Source: Symbiodinium natans (taxonomy: Eukaryota > Sar > Dinophyceae > Suessiales > Symbiodiniaceae). Taken from it: a DNA stretch of 64,000 bases. Every line of letters begins with the position of its first letter. Positions within the stretch are counted from its first letter, which is position 1. The position numbers and the translations under genes are program-made. This document shows, piece after piece, positions 30,600 through 43,268 of the stretch. The notes beneath the pieces were generated by a model. The model saw nothing but the letters and a program-made list of their open reading frames with translations, was not told the origin of the DNA and made no database searches. Location of the stretch: assembly GCA_905221605.1 (NCBI GenBank), contig CAJNDS010002634.1:868001-932000 (forward strand), read 5' to 3'.

Positions 30600-32430
30600 C
30601 CCTAAACTGTAAGCCTGTAAGCCCTGAACGCCATGAATCATCTGAGGCGCAGCAGGGAGCCTGTCTCGAAAGGCACCAGGGTCGGGTGGCGCAGCTTCGG
30701 CTTGGGTTTTCTTGACATTTTTGGGCGCCGTAAGGGCTGTAATGTTTAGTTTCGACAGATTGCAAGGCATGCTTCTTTCAGTTTGTGACTGGTAAGTACC
30801 TCGCAGACGTTTGAAAGGCGCGTTGCCTGCCCAAAGAAGTGCAGCGCGGTCGGGGCGTGCGGAGTAGCCCTACGAATGTGTTCGATGAAACCACAGCCCG
30901 GTTCTGAAGTCTTAAGTGTCAGGGTGGGCAGTTCCGCCCTACCAACCCTATAAGTACCTATGAGCCTGATGAATCCTCAACCCTAACGGCCTTTGTACGA
31001 TGGTTCCAGGGCCTTCGAGTTGTTCTGTGCTTGTTTTCTGGCAGTTTAGGGTTTAGGGTGTAGGGTTTAGGGTCGGAGACCAGTCCAGTTGCCGTCGGAG
31101 TTTGTGCTTTGGGACTCCCTGTTTTGTTTGCTTGAAGTGTCCTGCGTCAGGGAGTTATAAGCAAGAATAAGTGGGGTCAAACGCCGTTTGCAGAATATTA
31201 TGACCAGAGAAGTTGGTTACCCATGAACCTTCAACTGGCAGGGTTGGGACTTCGAGGGTTAAGGCAGACTCGCAACTGGGACGGAAAGTCGTGGAATGTG
31301 CAACCCTTCCCCTAAACCCTTGACCCTGAACCGTTTGGGCAGGGCGAATCCTGCGCGGCGTTTGGAAGGACGGCCGCAACCTGAGTCTCAAAAGAACGAC
31401 GATGTCTTGCGTTTTAGGCAGGGGGGTGCTCGAAGGCCCTCAACCTGCAACCCCAGTCAGGTTTGGCTTCCAAGGACCCAGAGTAGGCCCTCACTGCCTT
31501 TGTTTTAGGGTTATGATTCCTGCATACTGATTTCAGGCTCTGGTGTGCAGTTGCCTGCATGCGCATGAGCGTCTCTTTGCTGCGTCGCGCTAGGCTTCTC
31601 TTATTGACAGGTCGCACACGCGCGATCCTCTTTTACTGTCACTATAGGCTTGGAGATGTTGAGGTTCCGGCTTTCAGGAGGAGTCAAAGAAAGGGATTCT
31701 AGAGATGTGCGTGTAGGTGTCTAGCATTAAGGGTCAGGGTTTCAGATTTAGGTTGTCTGCATGTTAGACGTACTCCGAGCATCTGTTTAATTGGGCCCCC
31801 CCCCACAATAAGAAAGGCAGGTATTGATTCTCGATTTAAAAACAACACGAATGTATTGAAAACAATAGGAATGTATAGAATCTCTATTCAAACTGAATAA
31901 CAAAGAATTGACTATCTATAAAAAACAATAGGAATGTACTGAATCTTTATGAAAAAGAGAAGGAAAATTCCTTTAAATGTGGTGGGTTTGCACCATACGA
32001 AATCCACCTACTGGAAAGTAGTCTTCCGGCAGGCTTCCGGCCAAAAAAAAACTCCTTTAAATGTGGGGGGGGGGGGGGTATTAATTAAACAGATGCTCGG
32101 ATTACCTGCTGCGGTGTTTCCAGGCACGGCTTGTTGAGTGTTCGGGTCCCTATACTATTTGCTGAAGAACCCCCAAAGAATAAAGAATAGTCATCCCTAT
32201 TCTACACTTAATATGGAAGAATGTTTTATTTTCTCGGGGTTCTTAGGGATCGAATCCGATTCTTGGGTCAAGAGGATAAAGCGACAGGCGCTTCGGACGG
32301 CACCCTGAGAATCCAACTCTATCCGAGCCCATACACCCTAAACCCTCTAACCCTAAACCCTCTAACCCTAAACCCCCTAAACCCCCTAAACACCCTAAAC
32401 CCCCAACCCCCAAACCCCCAGAACCCATCT
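30600..32430. other. no confident gene; repeats and element fragments
   Basis: Contains family D (31212) and family B (31476) end fragments, a weak + open frame near 31360-31410, the inverted-repeat element 31774-32100 and a family J-like copy at 32150. Confidence 0.4.
31774..32100. mobile_element. 327-bp inverted-repeat element
   Basis: CCGAGCATCTGTTTAATT at the left and ATTAAACAGATGCTCGG at the right, with C and G homopolymers just inside. The interior is AT-rich with repeated AACAATAGGAATGTA and CTTTAAATGTGG words. Confidence 0.75.
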
Positions 32431-32433
32431 CAG

Positions 32434-32517
32434 GCCGGCCTATGCGCCAGGGCTCGAAGAATCCCTGGATCGACTTCGATGAGTTGCAGAAAGATGCCAA
32501 GGCCTCTGGAAGTTCAG
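32434..32517 (+). CDS. internal exon, unknown protein
   Basis: Acceptor CATCTCAG and donor GTTTTAGG; reads RPMRQGSKNPWIDFDELQKD then AKASGSS. Strong composition and clean sites. The donor GT is the first two bases of a telomere-like array. No family recognised. Confidence 0.55.
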
Positions 32518-32664
32518 GTTTTAGGGTTTAGGGTTTAGGGTTTTAGGGTTTAGGGTTTAGGGTTTAGGGTTCAAGGTTTCTGGGGTTTGGAGTACTGTGC
32601 TTTACTTATTCGTTTGGTTTAGGGGTACTTGGAAAAATTCTAGTTTTGGGTTTGGGGTTTAGTG

Positions 32665-32799
32665 TACTTGGAGGTTCATGGTACTTAGAGACCCAATTAT
32701 AACTGCACTTATAACCCAACTATAACCAGATTAGGGCACTTAAGGGGCTTATAAGGCTTATAAGTGTTATTAAGTACCATGAACAGGCTCCAAGTAAGG
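32665..32799. mobile_element. family D TIR element
   Basis: TACTTGGAGGTTCATGGTAC on the left, GTACCATGAACAGGCTCCAAGTA on the right. Interior AATTATAACTGCACTTATAACC as in the copy at 42424. From 32800 to 35000 no gene is confident: there are a family G-like copy (32995-33110), telomere arrays at 33213 and 33927, short charged pieces near 33400-33660 and 33740-33805, and (TA)n at 34628-34680. Confidence 0.7.
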
Positions 32800-33212
32800 T
32801 TTGGGCGGTCAGGTCTTGAGGACTTGCATAGGCTGCAAAGGCATCAGGTTCATCTGCAGGTATTTGGGATGTTTGGTGCTGAGGGCTTAGATATTTCTGG
32901 TTCATCGTTCTAAGTGGGTGGGTTTGCGTGATTGCAAGTAATCACGCAAAACCTATTGGAAGCCCTCTTAAGAACCCCAAAAACCATTCTTTTGTAGGTT
33001 ACCTGTAATGGTATTTCCCAAAATAAGGTATCGCTTTTGTAGCCCAAATAGAATAGAATCCCTTCAAAGGGACCCCCTAAAAGGGTACCCCTATTTTCGG
33101 AAACCCCCAAACCGACTTTTCGGAGAAGGTGCTCTTGAGAGCTGAGGCCGCGCAGGGAGCGAGAGCGAAAAGCTTATAGTGATCGAGGCGTCAACTAGGC
33201 CCTATGGTACTC

Positions 33213-33312
33213 AGGGTTTAGGGTTTAGGGTTTAGGGTTTAGGGTTTTGGGTTTCAGGGTTTAGGGTTTAGGGTTTAGGGTTTCAGGGTTTAGGGTTTAG
33301 GGTTTAGAGGTT
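33213..33312. repeat. telomere-like array
   Basis: TTTAGGG units with TTTCAGGG and TTTTGGG variants. Confidence 0.95.
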
Positions 33313-34627
33313 TTAGCTTCCCATGTCTTGCCCGAACCGAAGGTTTTTGGAGATGGTTGGGTCAGGGCCCGATGTGGGGGGAAAGCTAATGCAAGTGCAC
33401 ACAGGAGATTCGGAAGAAGAACGCGTCGCCACTCTGCTGCATCATCTTGTCTGATCTAGAGAGGGGCACTGCAGCAGTTTCCGAGACTTGGAGAGCGACT
33501 TACCGGAAACTCCGAAGCAGCAACTGAGGAAGAGGCGCGCGGAGGCAGGGCAGCCCCGCTTCCTGTACTTCCCCACCCAGGAATCCCAATGATCCTTCGC
33601 CTCTTATGTACAGGCTCTTCGTGGAGAAGGAAGGGAAATTCGGCACCCTACAGACTTCCTCAAGAAAGGTACCCAATGTCCTTCATTCCCTACTAGGAAC
33701 CCTAAACCCTACACCCTAAACCCTAAACCCTAAACCAGGGGCTTCCTTGCCAGCCGAATCGCCATGGCAGGCAGAGGCGAAGAAGGCAGCAGAGGCAAAG
33801 CCGCCCCTGGGACCAAAGGAACCCTAACTTGGGGTGTGGGGTTTAGGGTTTTAGGGTTTAGGGTTCAGGGTTGCTGTAAGGGAGGTCCTTAGTACCCGGC
33901 TGGCTGCAGAGACCTGGTTGCAAAAAGGGTTTAGGGTTTAGGGTTTAGGGTTTAGGGTTTAGGGTTTAGGGTATAACATGCCCTATACTACATCAACCCC
34001 TTCTTTTCTTTGTCATAGCGGGGTAACACTTTACAGTTTATGTGTGCTTGAACTCAATAAGGAGGTTTTCATCTTTAATACTATCCCAACCACGAACTAG
34101 CTAAGGTATACGAGCAACAAACCCTTTTCAAGTTCATGTGGTCCCCAGGGTTTCAAAAGCGAATAAAGACCGCCCCCGTGCCGATTCTCTGTAACACCCA
34201 ACTGAGCATCTACTAGAAGGCAATGCATTCTCTCAGCCATTTGTATCTTGTTTTGCTTTATATCTGTGTTTAAGTTTTTTTATGTTTTCTGCCTCTCCCT
34301 TTTTCTCTTTACATTTTATATCGACTCATCGGCGTTCACCTGAAACTATTTGCAAGAGGCTCGCATTTCTTCTATGCCTTTGAGCCCCTTTGGCTCTGTT
34401 GTTGTTTGTGGGGCGTGCGTTTTCCCAGATCCTCCATGTGTTCCAACCCAAACAGCCATGACCGAAGTTGTCAACACATCCCACCAAGCAATGTTGTCAA
34501 CACATCCCAGCACTCAATTGGTCTGCACCATGCGCATGGCTGCAGGCATCTGGACTCGATCCACCTTGCCGGGCTTTGCAAACCGGGTTCCGGAACCCGA
34601 ACTAAACCTAAAGAAGATAATAGAGAG

Positions 34628-34681
34628 TGTGTATATATATATACATATATATATATACATATATACATATATATATATATG
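34628..34681. repeat. (TA)n microsatellite
   Basis: TATATA and CATATA tracts. No poly-C inverted repeat follows, unlike the tracts at 7041 and 24541. Confidence 0.9.
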
Positions 34682-35015
34682 GATCTCTGCTTAATACACA
34701 TCAGCAGGCCAGATTAGGCTTTGAGGTGCCGCAACTGCATAGGATTGGCTCTAACCCTAAACCCCGAGCGATTGGACCCTGTTTGGGGATTATATCGGTA
34801 ACTCTACAGACCAAAATTCTGAGGAAGAAGAAGCGCAGCAGCTTCGACGAGGCACCTGCTGCTAAATCTGGGTTGAGGGCAGGTGGGGTTTGGGGTTTAG
34901 GGTTTATAAGGTTCAGTGTTTGGTACCAACGCCCTTGAATTACCTGAAGCTGTTTGGGGTTAAGGGCTCAGAGAGCGTGAACCACTCTCACCCCTTTCTT
35001 ACAAATCGGCGTCAG

Positions 35016-35087
35016 GACGATCAGCCGACGCCACCGCCGCTCCCGGCGCATTTGCAAATCCTCAAAGAAGACCGCGACAGGACCTGC
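35016..35087 (+). CDS. internal exon interrupted by a family A introner
   Basis: Acceptor GGCGTCAG, then DDQPTPPPLPAHLQILKEDR followed by DRTC. The frame runs directly into the family A element at 35092. Proline-rich then charged; no family recognised. Confidence 0.5.
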
Positions 35088-35091
35088 ACAA

Positions 35092-35201
35092 CTTGGTAGC
35101 CCAGTGGCACCCTTTTCCCTTTTTGTGGTTCAAGGTTCCCTTTTAAATTTACCAACCAAAAAAGGGTGCCCTTATTGTAATATGGTTACTGGGGTACTAA
35201 G
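35092..35201. mobile_element. family A introner, TSD ACAA/ATAA
   Basis: CTTGGTAGCCCAGTGGCACC at the left, GGTTACTGGGGTACTAAG at the right; AAAAAAGGGTGCCCTTATTG inside. The flanking four bases differ at one position. Confidence 0.8.
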
Positions 35202-35552
35202 ATAAGTTCAGGTAGTTGAAGGGACGCTTCAAAGCATCGTCCCTCTACCCTACACAAGACATGGTACAGGCCCAATCCCTGAACGCCCTGCTTGAGGCAT
35301 GAGGTCCCCTGCCGGAGTGCTGGAGTTCTGGTAAACGTGCCGAAATGAGTCCCCGATCGAGTTCGTGCTGTCATCCACAAGCATTTTGGGCTCGTGGGCT
35401 CGCCGGCTCCATGCACGCGAGCTGAGAGCATGGGAGTTCGGTGATTAATATGTTTGGCTCGTTTGGCAGATGTGTCGTCCTGAAATCTATCCCATGGTCC
35501 GAACACTACATGCCCATCCGGCTCCTCAACATGCCGCCCCCAACATTGGCAG

Positions 35553-35609
35553 GAGAAAGAACGAGAAGTTCGTGGTGAAGCAGAAGAAGAAAAGGGCCTT
35601 CACCGCAGG
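35553..35609 (+). CDS. possible short exon, highly charged
   Basis: Acceptor TTGGCAG, donor GTGAGG near 35611. Two frames are open, EKEREVRGEAEEEKGLHRR or RRKNEKFVVKQKKKRAFTAG, so the frame is undecided. From 35620 to 36540 and from 36800 to 37990 I find no confident gene. Confidence 0.4.
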
Positions 35610-36460
35610 GTGAGGTTTCATATTTCGTTGGCTTCTTTCTTGGAGCCTACGGACAAAGCCATCGGACTTTCATGGACTTGGCCCCTCGAAACGAATCTTG
35701 ATTCGGGCATGCTTGAAAAGGGTCATGTCAGGTAAGTGTTGTGTTGTTTGCAATTAGCACATCTTACACAGCATGCATATTTGCCCCAACCTCACGAACA
35801 CCAAGCCTAACCACATCACCTAAACGACCCAACACCCTAAACCCTAAACGCTAAACCCGAAACCCTAAACCGAACGCCCCACCTGGGATCAAATAATTCA
35901 CCCTGCTCACGGGCAGCAGACAGTTAATGACCTGGGGTGCCTGGTTCCCCACATGCAGGGGAGCACGGCACAGCAGCAGCAACGACGGTGTGGTTGTGGG
36001 TTTAGGGTTTAGGGTTTAGGGGTAGGGTTTAGGGTTTAGGGTTTAGGGTCTTCGGGGGGTACTCTAACCGTAAAATGGCCGACATTTGCCCTTGCGTAGG
36101 ACGTTGAATCTGTTATGATACCTTGGTCTACACTCGCTGGGAAGAGGAGGGGTTTGTTGCTGCAGACCCCAGTGGTAGACGTCGCAGGAGTTCGGTTGGC
36201 AAAGCCAGCGTTCGTCCTTGCATGATTGTGCCGGCACCATCGAGAACTACAAAAAATGTTGCCTTCTAGGCGCTGCAGGCCCATAATTATGTGGTAATCG
36301 CTCCACCCTAAGCACCACGCCCTTGAGCAAGTACGCATCTTGGCTGTTACGAAGTCGTCGGAGTCGGTTCTTCTCCGGCTTGTTTTCACCACCTCGAATC
36401 TCAAATCCGAAGGCCTTGCTTTTGCCGGAAGTCGTGTGCATTGGTCTGAAGGTGGTATCC

Positions 36461-36502
36461 TGACACGAAGTGTCGAACTATACGACACGAAGTGTCGATC
36501 TA
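36461..36502. repeat. paired palindrome GACACGAAGTGTCGA
   Basis: Two direct copies of CGACACGAAGTGTCG-like sequence, each internally palindromic (GACACTTCGTGTC). Confidence 0.85.
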
Positions 36503-36544
36503 CACTTTAGGGACCGTGTCTTAATATTGCACTTGGTACTGTGT

Positions 36545-36642
36545 CTGGGACCCAGAGTAGGCCCTCATGCCTTGTCGTATTATAAGCCCCTTTAAACCAA
36601 AAAGGGTACCCTTTTTGATTCCTAGGTTACTCCTGGGTCTAG
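36545..36642. mobile_element. family B introner-like element, TSD GTGT/GTAT
   Basis: CTGGGACCCAGAGTAGGCCC at the left, TAGGTTACTCCTGGGTCTAG at the right, with AAGCCCCTTTAAACCAAAAA inside. GT begins the left flank and AG ends the element, so it could splice as GT-AG. Confidence 0.8.
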
Positions 36643-36790
36643 GTATGGTTCGGCAATTCCACAACTGCACGGGAAGCGAGGCAAGACCGTCTCACCCTTC
36701 GGCTCGCGAAGGGCTCGGGAACCTGCAGCGACGCACGGCAGAAGGATTACTAAAACCCGCTGGCCGCCAATGGCAAACTGGTCCTTCCTA
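36643..36790 (+). CDS. possible exon after a family B introner
   Basis: Directly after the element the frame reads MVRQFHNCTGSEARPSHPSA then REGLGNLQRRTAEGLLKPAG. It is open but of uncertain significance. Confidence 0.3.
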
Positions 36791-37235
36791 GGGGGGTTTG
36801 GCACCCTGCAGCTTCTGTTCAAAGATTCTATCCCTAAACCCCAAACCCTAAAACATGAAACCAACAAATTCTGAGGTTTCGGGGCCTATTCGAGGTCAGA
36901 GCTGTAGCGGGCGAGGGTTTCGATTCCTCCTTTGCCAGGGCCTAAAGTGTTTAATTAAGCAAGGTCGGTTGTTGCTGCCAATTTTAGGGTTTCGGGTTTA
37001 GAGCCAAAGTCAAAAGGATTCAGGGGTGCGGGTTTAGCGTTAGGGTTTGTGACCTTCGGTTGGGGTATGTGTTGCAAGTGGTGTTTTGGTTGGCTTGGGT
37101 TCTGTGGGCTAAAGTGGCAGGGCTCTTCCAAAATCTTGGGGCCCTCCACCCCTTGAACTGGGGGATCCTATAGTGGACAAATGACTGGCAGGGGGCTGAC
37201 TGATAGCGGACAACGAGCCTCTGTAAGCTCGGAAG

Positions 37236-37289
37236 TCCCTAAACCCTAAACCCTAAACCCTAAACCCTAAACCCTAAACCCTAAACCCT
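37236..37289. repeat. telomere-like CCCTAAA array
   Basis: Seven perfect units. A second array, in TTTAGGG orientation, lies at 37676-37740. Between them, 37460-37530 reads MPPPVRYKPPLPVRFKAQNG, a possible upstream exon of the uL16 gene. Confidence 0.95.
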
Positions 37290-38000
37290 GGATTTCGGGT
37301 TCCGGGCTTCCGTGGCTCTGTGCTTCAGAAAGTGTCAGACCCCCCCAACACCTGGCCGCAGTCGGGCTCAGGGCTCCAGTGCTGGTAAGGGTCAGTCTAG
37401 ACTTCGCGTATGGGGTTTTCAAAGGATTCAGGGAGCTTTAGGGGCGACTCTCTGCTTTGGGGAAGCTATGCCGCCCCCTGTGCGCTACAAGCCGCCTCTG
37501 CCAGTGCGCTTCAAGGCGCAGAACGGGGGGTGGGGGGGGTTGGTTCTCCTTTGGTTACACACATGATACATACACGTGTATGTGCGTGTGTGTTGTGTTT
37601 GTGTTCGAGAATTTGGGGTCTCGCCGCTCGCCGCACCCCACAGAGAAGCCATGTACTTTATTTAGGGTTTGGAAGGGTTTAGGGTTTAGGGTTTGGGGTT
37701 TAGGGTTTAGGGTTTAGGGTTTAGGGTTTAGGGTTTAGGGCAACCTCCGCTCCAACACGAAGGCCATGTCCCCTTGCCAGGGTCATATAGGCGCCTGAAT
37801 AGTTAGATGTTTTTTTTTTGTTTGGGTTTGGGGTTTGGGGTTTAGGGTTTCGGCTCATGATTAGTAGATGTATATAGGGAAGGGGCCCCTAGGGGAATAT
37901 ATAAATTTGTCCCGACCCCTACATTATGTTGCCTCCTCCATGTGGGGCCTTTTGTCTGCTTCTGGGCCGCTCGTTTCGGCAGACGGCTTGTCCCATGCAG

Positions 38001-39982
<1,982 letters not shown>

Positions 39983-40019
39983 CTGCTTGCCCGAAGCCTT
40001 AGACTTGGGGGGGGGGGTC

Positions 40020-40860
40020 TAGGGTTTAGGGTTTAGGGTTTAGGGCCTTTTTGTTGGTCGCTGTAGCTTTCCATCCTGTGTTCCCTACCTTGTCGGGTAC
40101 CAAACCGAGAGGGCCCACAATGTCCACCCTCTTCTGTCCCCTAAACCCTAAACCCTAAACCCTAAACCCTCTTCTGTCTTCTGTCTGCTTGGGGGGGGGG
40201 GGGGGGGTTGAGGGAGTCGGCTCCGTGGGCTTCACTCACCGGTGTGAGCAAAAACAAAATTCAAAGCCCGAAGCCCTAAACCAACAAAAACTCTTGAAGC
40301 TTTAGTGTTGAAGTCTGCAACACAACGAAAAAGAGCAACAAAGGCCCCTAGAGCCTTCGGCCCTGAATGTGGACCCGGGAAGGGTTTATCCAGGGTTTAG
40401 GGCTAAGAACTATGTAGCAAGAGCTCAGGATACCTTCGCTGAATCCACTGCCAGGCCGGGACTTGTGTAATGCAGGGGTGCTTGGCAGGTGAAATTGATG
40501 TTTCTCTCGGCTTGCAAGGATCTCATTTCAAGCTCTCCTTGCCGCTGTTTTAGCGTGCCCTGCTGTGCTTAACCTTTGTGAAGTCCATGCTTTTCAAGGG
40601 GAGTCATGCTTTCTTCGACTTACAGTCATGGGCACAAAAGGGCCGGTTGCCCCACAAGCATTGCAACTGATTGCCCTGGCAGTGTTTGCAGGATACAACC
40701 CCAATCTCCGACATTTCCGTGAAATCGCTGATAAGCCGCCTGCTCGCAACGATGAATGCACATTTCGGGCAGGCACCGAAAGCCACGGACAGTTCATGGG
40801 ACAGACACGTAACCCTAAACCCTAAACCTAAGCCTAAACCCTAAACCCCAAACCCTTACG
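40020..40860. other. no confident gene
   Basis: Telomere arrays at 40019 and 40140, a G run at 40191-40208, and a weak open frame at 40565-40825 with FREIADKPPARNDECTFRAG, which may include an exon. I did not find the expected last uL16 exon here. Confidence 0.4.
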
Positions 40861-40880
40861 TCAAAGCAAGATTTAAGGGG

Positions 40881-42087
40881 TATACCCCCCCCCCCCCCCC
40901 CCCCCCCCCCCCGAGATTAACCCCCTTTACAACCAGAATCCCCACTTTACAACCGGAACCCCCGCTTTACAACCACGAACGCCATGTTCAACATGAGAAT
41001 CCCTACTTTACAACTCGACAACATGAGAACCCCTAGTTCGCAACTGCAAAAGCAACTCTGTCTTTCTCTCTGCTCTGCTTGCCCATGGGCTCTTGGAGTC
41101 TCTGTCTGCCTTTCGTCCTTGCCCAAGAAGGTGGTTACCTGCGGCAGCATCAGGCCCCTGTAACGAGGGCTGCTAACTGATGCTTGCCAATGAGCCCCTG
41201 GAGATTCTTCTCCCTTGTCTGGCGTCTGCTTGGGCTCCTTTTTTTGTTTTTGTTGATCTTTCTGCCTGCTTGTTTGTCTGTTTAGTGTGCAGTTTAGGGT
41301 TTAGTATTGCAGGTTTCGGGTTTAAGGAGCTGTGCGAGGCCTAGCAGGAACCAAGGATATCAGAAGTCCAGAAGTCCGAAGATATACTAGCCTACACTAT
41401 GCTGCAAGAACATAGTGGTTCGATTTGATACGTACTGCGTGACACAGTCTACTTGCGTAGTGCAGCGTCGTACAGTAGCATAACAGATAACACGGCCAGC
41501 TGCACATGGAGCTTCCGGCACAGCGACGTTCGTGGCTTCAGAATACATCGTGTGGAAACAGACCTACTCGGTCGCCTCTCATCGTCTCAGAAGAAATGCC
41601 TGAACCCTAAGGGAATTCAATAAATAACTTGCGTTTACGATATTTTACTTTTTGCTTTATTGTAAACCCCAAAACACAAGAAACCCAAAAATCGCATAAC
41701 TATTTCGAAGCACAACCCCAAAAAAGTCTGCGTCGAAATACCCTGAGAATCCCATACAAGCAACCATTATATGTTATACTAAATGTTTTTTATATTATAT
41801 ATATACCATGATATCCAAGAAGTATTATACAATATTGAGTTATTGGCACAAGAACGCCCGCATTGCAACCATCACCACTTTCAAAAGTGCATGGGTGCTC
41901 TAGAGGGTGATGGTGGGAGTTTCAGGTCTTGACACTTTACGTATAAAGGCTTGTCAAGCAGCTTGCCCATTCGGTTGCAAAGTGGGCGTTCCGGAAAGGC
42001 TCACGGGTTGCAAAGTGGGGGTTCTGGTTGTAAAGTAGGGATTCTGGTTGTAAAGCGGGGTACACGCCCCCCGAGATTAACACCCTT
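40881..42087. mobile_element. 1.2-kb element with inverted arrays of TTTACAACC repeats
   Basis: The left side has a C homopolymer and several CTTTACAACCAGAATCCCCA-type 19-20 bp units (40921-41050). The right side has the same units inverted (GGTTGTAAAGTGGGGATTCT, about 41970-42062). Both outer ends carry CCGAGATTAACNCCCTT in the same orientation (40911 and 42071). The interior has no credible gene. Confidence 0.65.
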
Positions 42088-42102
42088 ATTGTGGAAAAAA
42101 CA

Positions 42103-42202
42103 ACGCCCGCCCTGACATGGCTGGATTTGCTGAGGATGCCCATGGCGACGAAATTCCGTCAGCAGTACAACGACTTTGGCGACTTGTCAAAGGGCCGCAG
42201 CT
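42103..42202 (+). CDS. possible exon
   Basis: Two frames are open; one reads TWLDLLRMPMATKFRQQYND, the other ARPDMAGFAEDAHGDEIPSA. The TKFxxxYNxF pattern recurs in the exon at 54264 (TKFANEYNEF). Confidence 0.35.
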
Positions 42203-42345
42203 CGGCAGCTAAGGGTCGAAGCATGGACCCCAGTGAACTTCGGGTCCCGAACAGAAACGAGGGTTTCGGGTTTAGGGTTCAGGTACCTGGAGGAAGCAAC
42301 ACAAAGATCCATGTTGCTTGTCTGGTGGCCACAGAATGTGTGTAG

Positions 42346-42740
42346 CTGACCCGAAGCAGCCTGTGCTGTACTTTAAGCCTGGCCAGCACCTACGTTACAT
42401 CGACACGGGCGGTGTAGGGCATATACTTGGAGGTTGGGTGTATTTAATTAGTAACCCAATCATAACTGTACTTATAACCCAACTATAGCCACATTAGGGC
42501 ACTTAAGGTGGGTTATAGGCACAGTTATTATTGGGTTATGAAGAACCATGAACCTCCAAGTAGGGTTCAGAGCCAACTTGGCTTCACCAACAATGCGTTG
42601 ACCGACACCCAGGATAGACGAAGACGAGCTGAGAAGGGAGGGCCGGTTTCTTTCACCGAGATGATGGCCGTAAAGACAGACTGCGAGGAAAAAAGGGCGA
42701 AGCCGCAAGTGCACCTAGGAAACCCGCCTGTTGAGAATCC
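42346..42740 (+). CDS. two exons around a family D introner, unknown protein
   Basis: The first piece, 42346-42412 after GTGTAG, reads DPKQPVLYFKPGQHLRYIDT. The second, from 42571 after GGTTCAG, reads SQLGFTNNALTDTQDRRRRA, EKGGPVSFTEMMAVKTDCEE. The family D element lies between them. They may belong to the same gene as the SecA-like exons downstream; continuity is not proven. Confidence 0.5.
42424..42565. mobile_element. family D introner between two exons
   Basis: TACTTGGAGGTTGGGTG at the left, ACCATGAACCTCCAAGTA at the right. Interior AACTGTACTTATAACCCAAC as in the copy at 32665. Confidence 0.8.
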
Positions 42741-42872
42741 CAGGGTTCGGACATTGGAGATGAGCCTGTTTTTAAGAAAGCTTTTGAACTTTCATCTCCG
42801 GACTGTCGGGTCTGCACGTGGGAGTGCGTACATGTAAAGTGATTCCGTAACTTGTGCTTCGTGCCTTCCAAG

Positions 42873-43163
42873 TCTACCTGCAGGCAAGGGACTTCCAAGC
42901 TTTCATAGCTTGGTAGCCCAGTGGTACCCTCTACTTTTTTTGTTTATGGTTTCCCTTATCAAATACCCTAAACCCTAAACCCTAAACCCACAAAAGGGTG
43001 CCCTTATCACAATATGGTTACTGGGCTACCATGACAGATAGTTGCACCCTGGCTGCGGCAGTTGGCCCTTCCTCAAGGTCTGGCCGCACGGGTGGATGCA
43101 GATGCTGACATTTGCTACTGCGAAGCAAAGCATGTGCAGCTTGCAGCTCAGCTTCTGAACTTC
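42873..43163 (+). CDS. exon split by a family A introner, unknown protein
   Basis: 42873-42908 (YLQARDFQAFI) joins to 43042-43163 (VAPWLRQLALPQGLAARVDA, DADICYCEAKHVQLAAQLLN) when the element and one ATAG copy are removed. The donor at 43164 is the GT of a TTTAGGG-like unit. Family not recognised; the position suggests the upstream part of the SecA-like gene. Confidence 0.55.
42909..43037. mobile_element. family A introner with nested telomere repeats, TSD ATAG
   Basis: CTTGGTAGCCCAGTGGTACC at the left; GGTTACTGGGCTACCATGACAG at the right. ATAG occurs on both sides (42905-42908, 43038-43041). Four CCCTAAA-like units sit in the loop between the two halves. Confidence 0.9.
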
Positions 43164-43268
43164 GTTTAGGGTTTAGAGAGCTTAGATGGTTTAGATGGTT
43201 TAGATGGTTTAGGGGGCCCTCAACTCGCCCACAACATCACAGCAAGGCTGACGAGTCACCGTGACCAG

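Noticed and set aside
36036..36488. 150-codon minus-strand open frame
   Set aside because: Composition is irregular, the + strand is also open in part, and no splice-site or family support was found.
40565..40825. Last C-terminal exon of uL16
   Set aside because: The open frame there does not match the expected uL16 C-terminal helix (A-R-E-A-F-type), so it was not joined to the gene.
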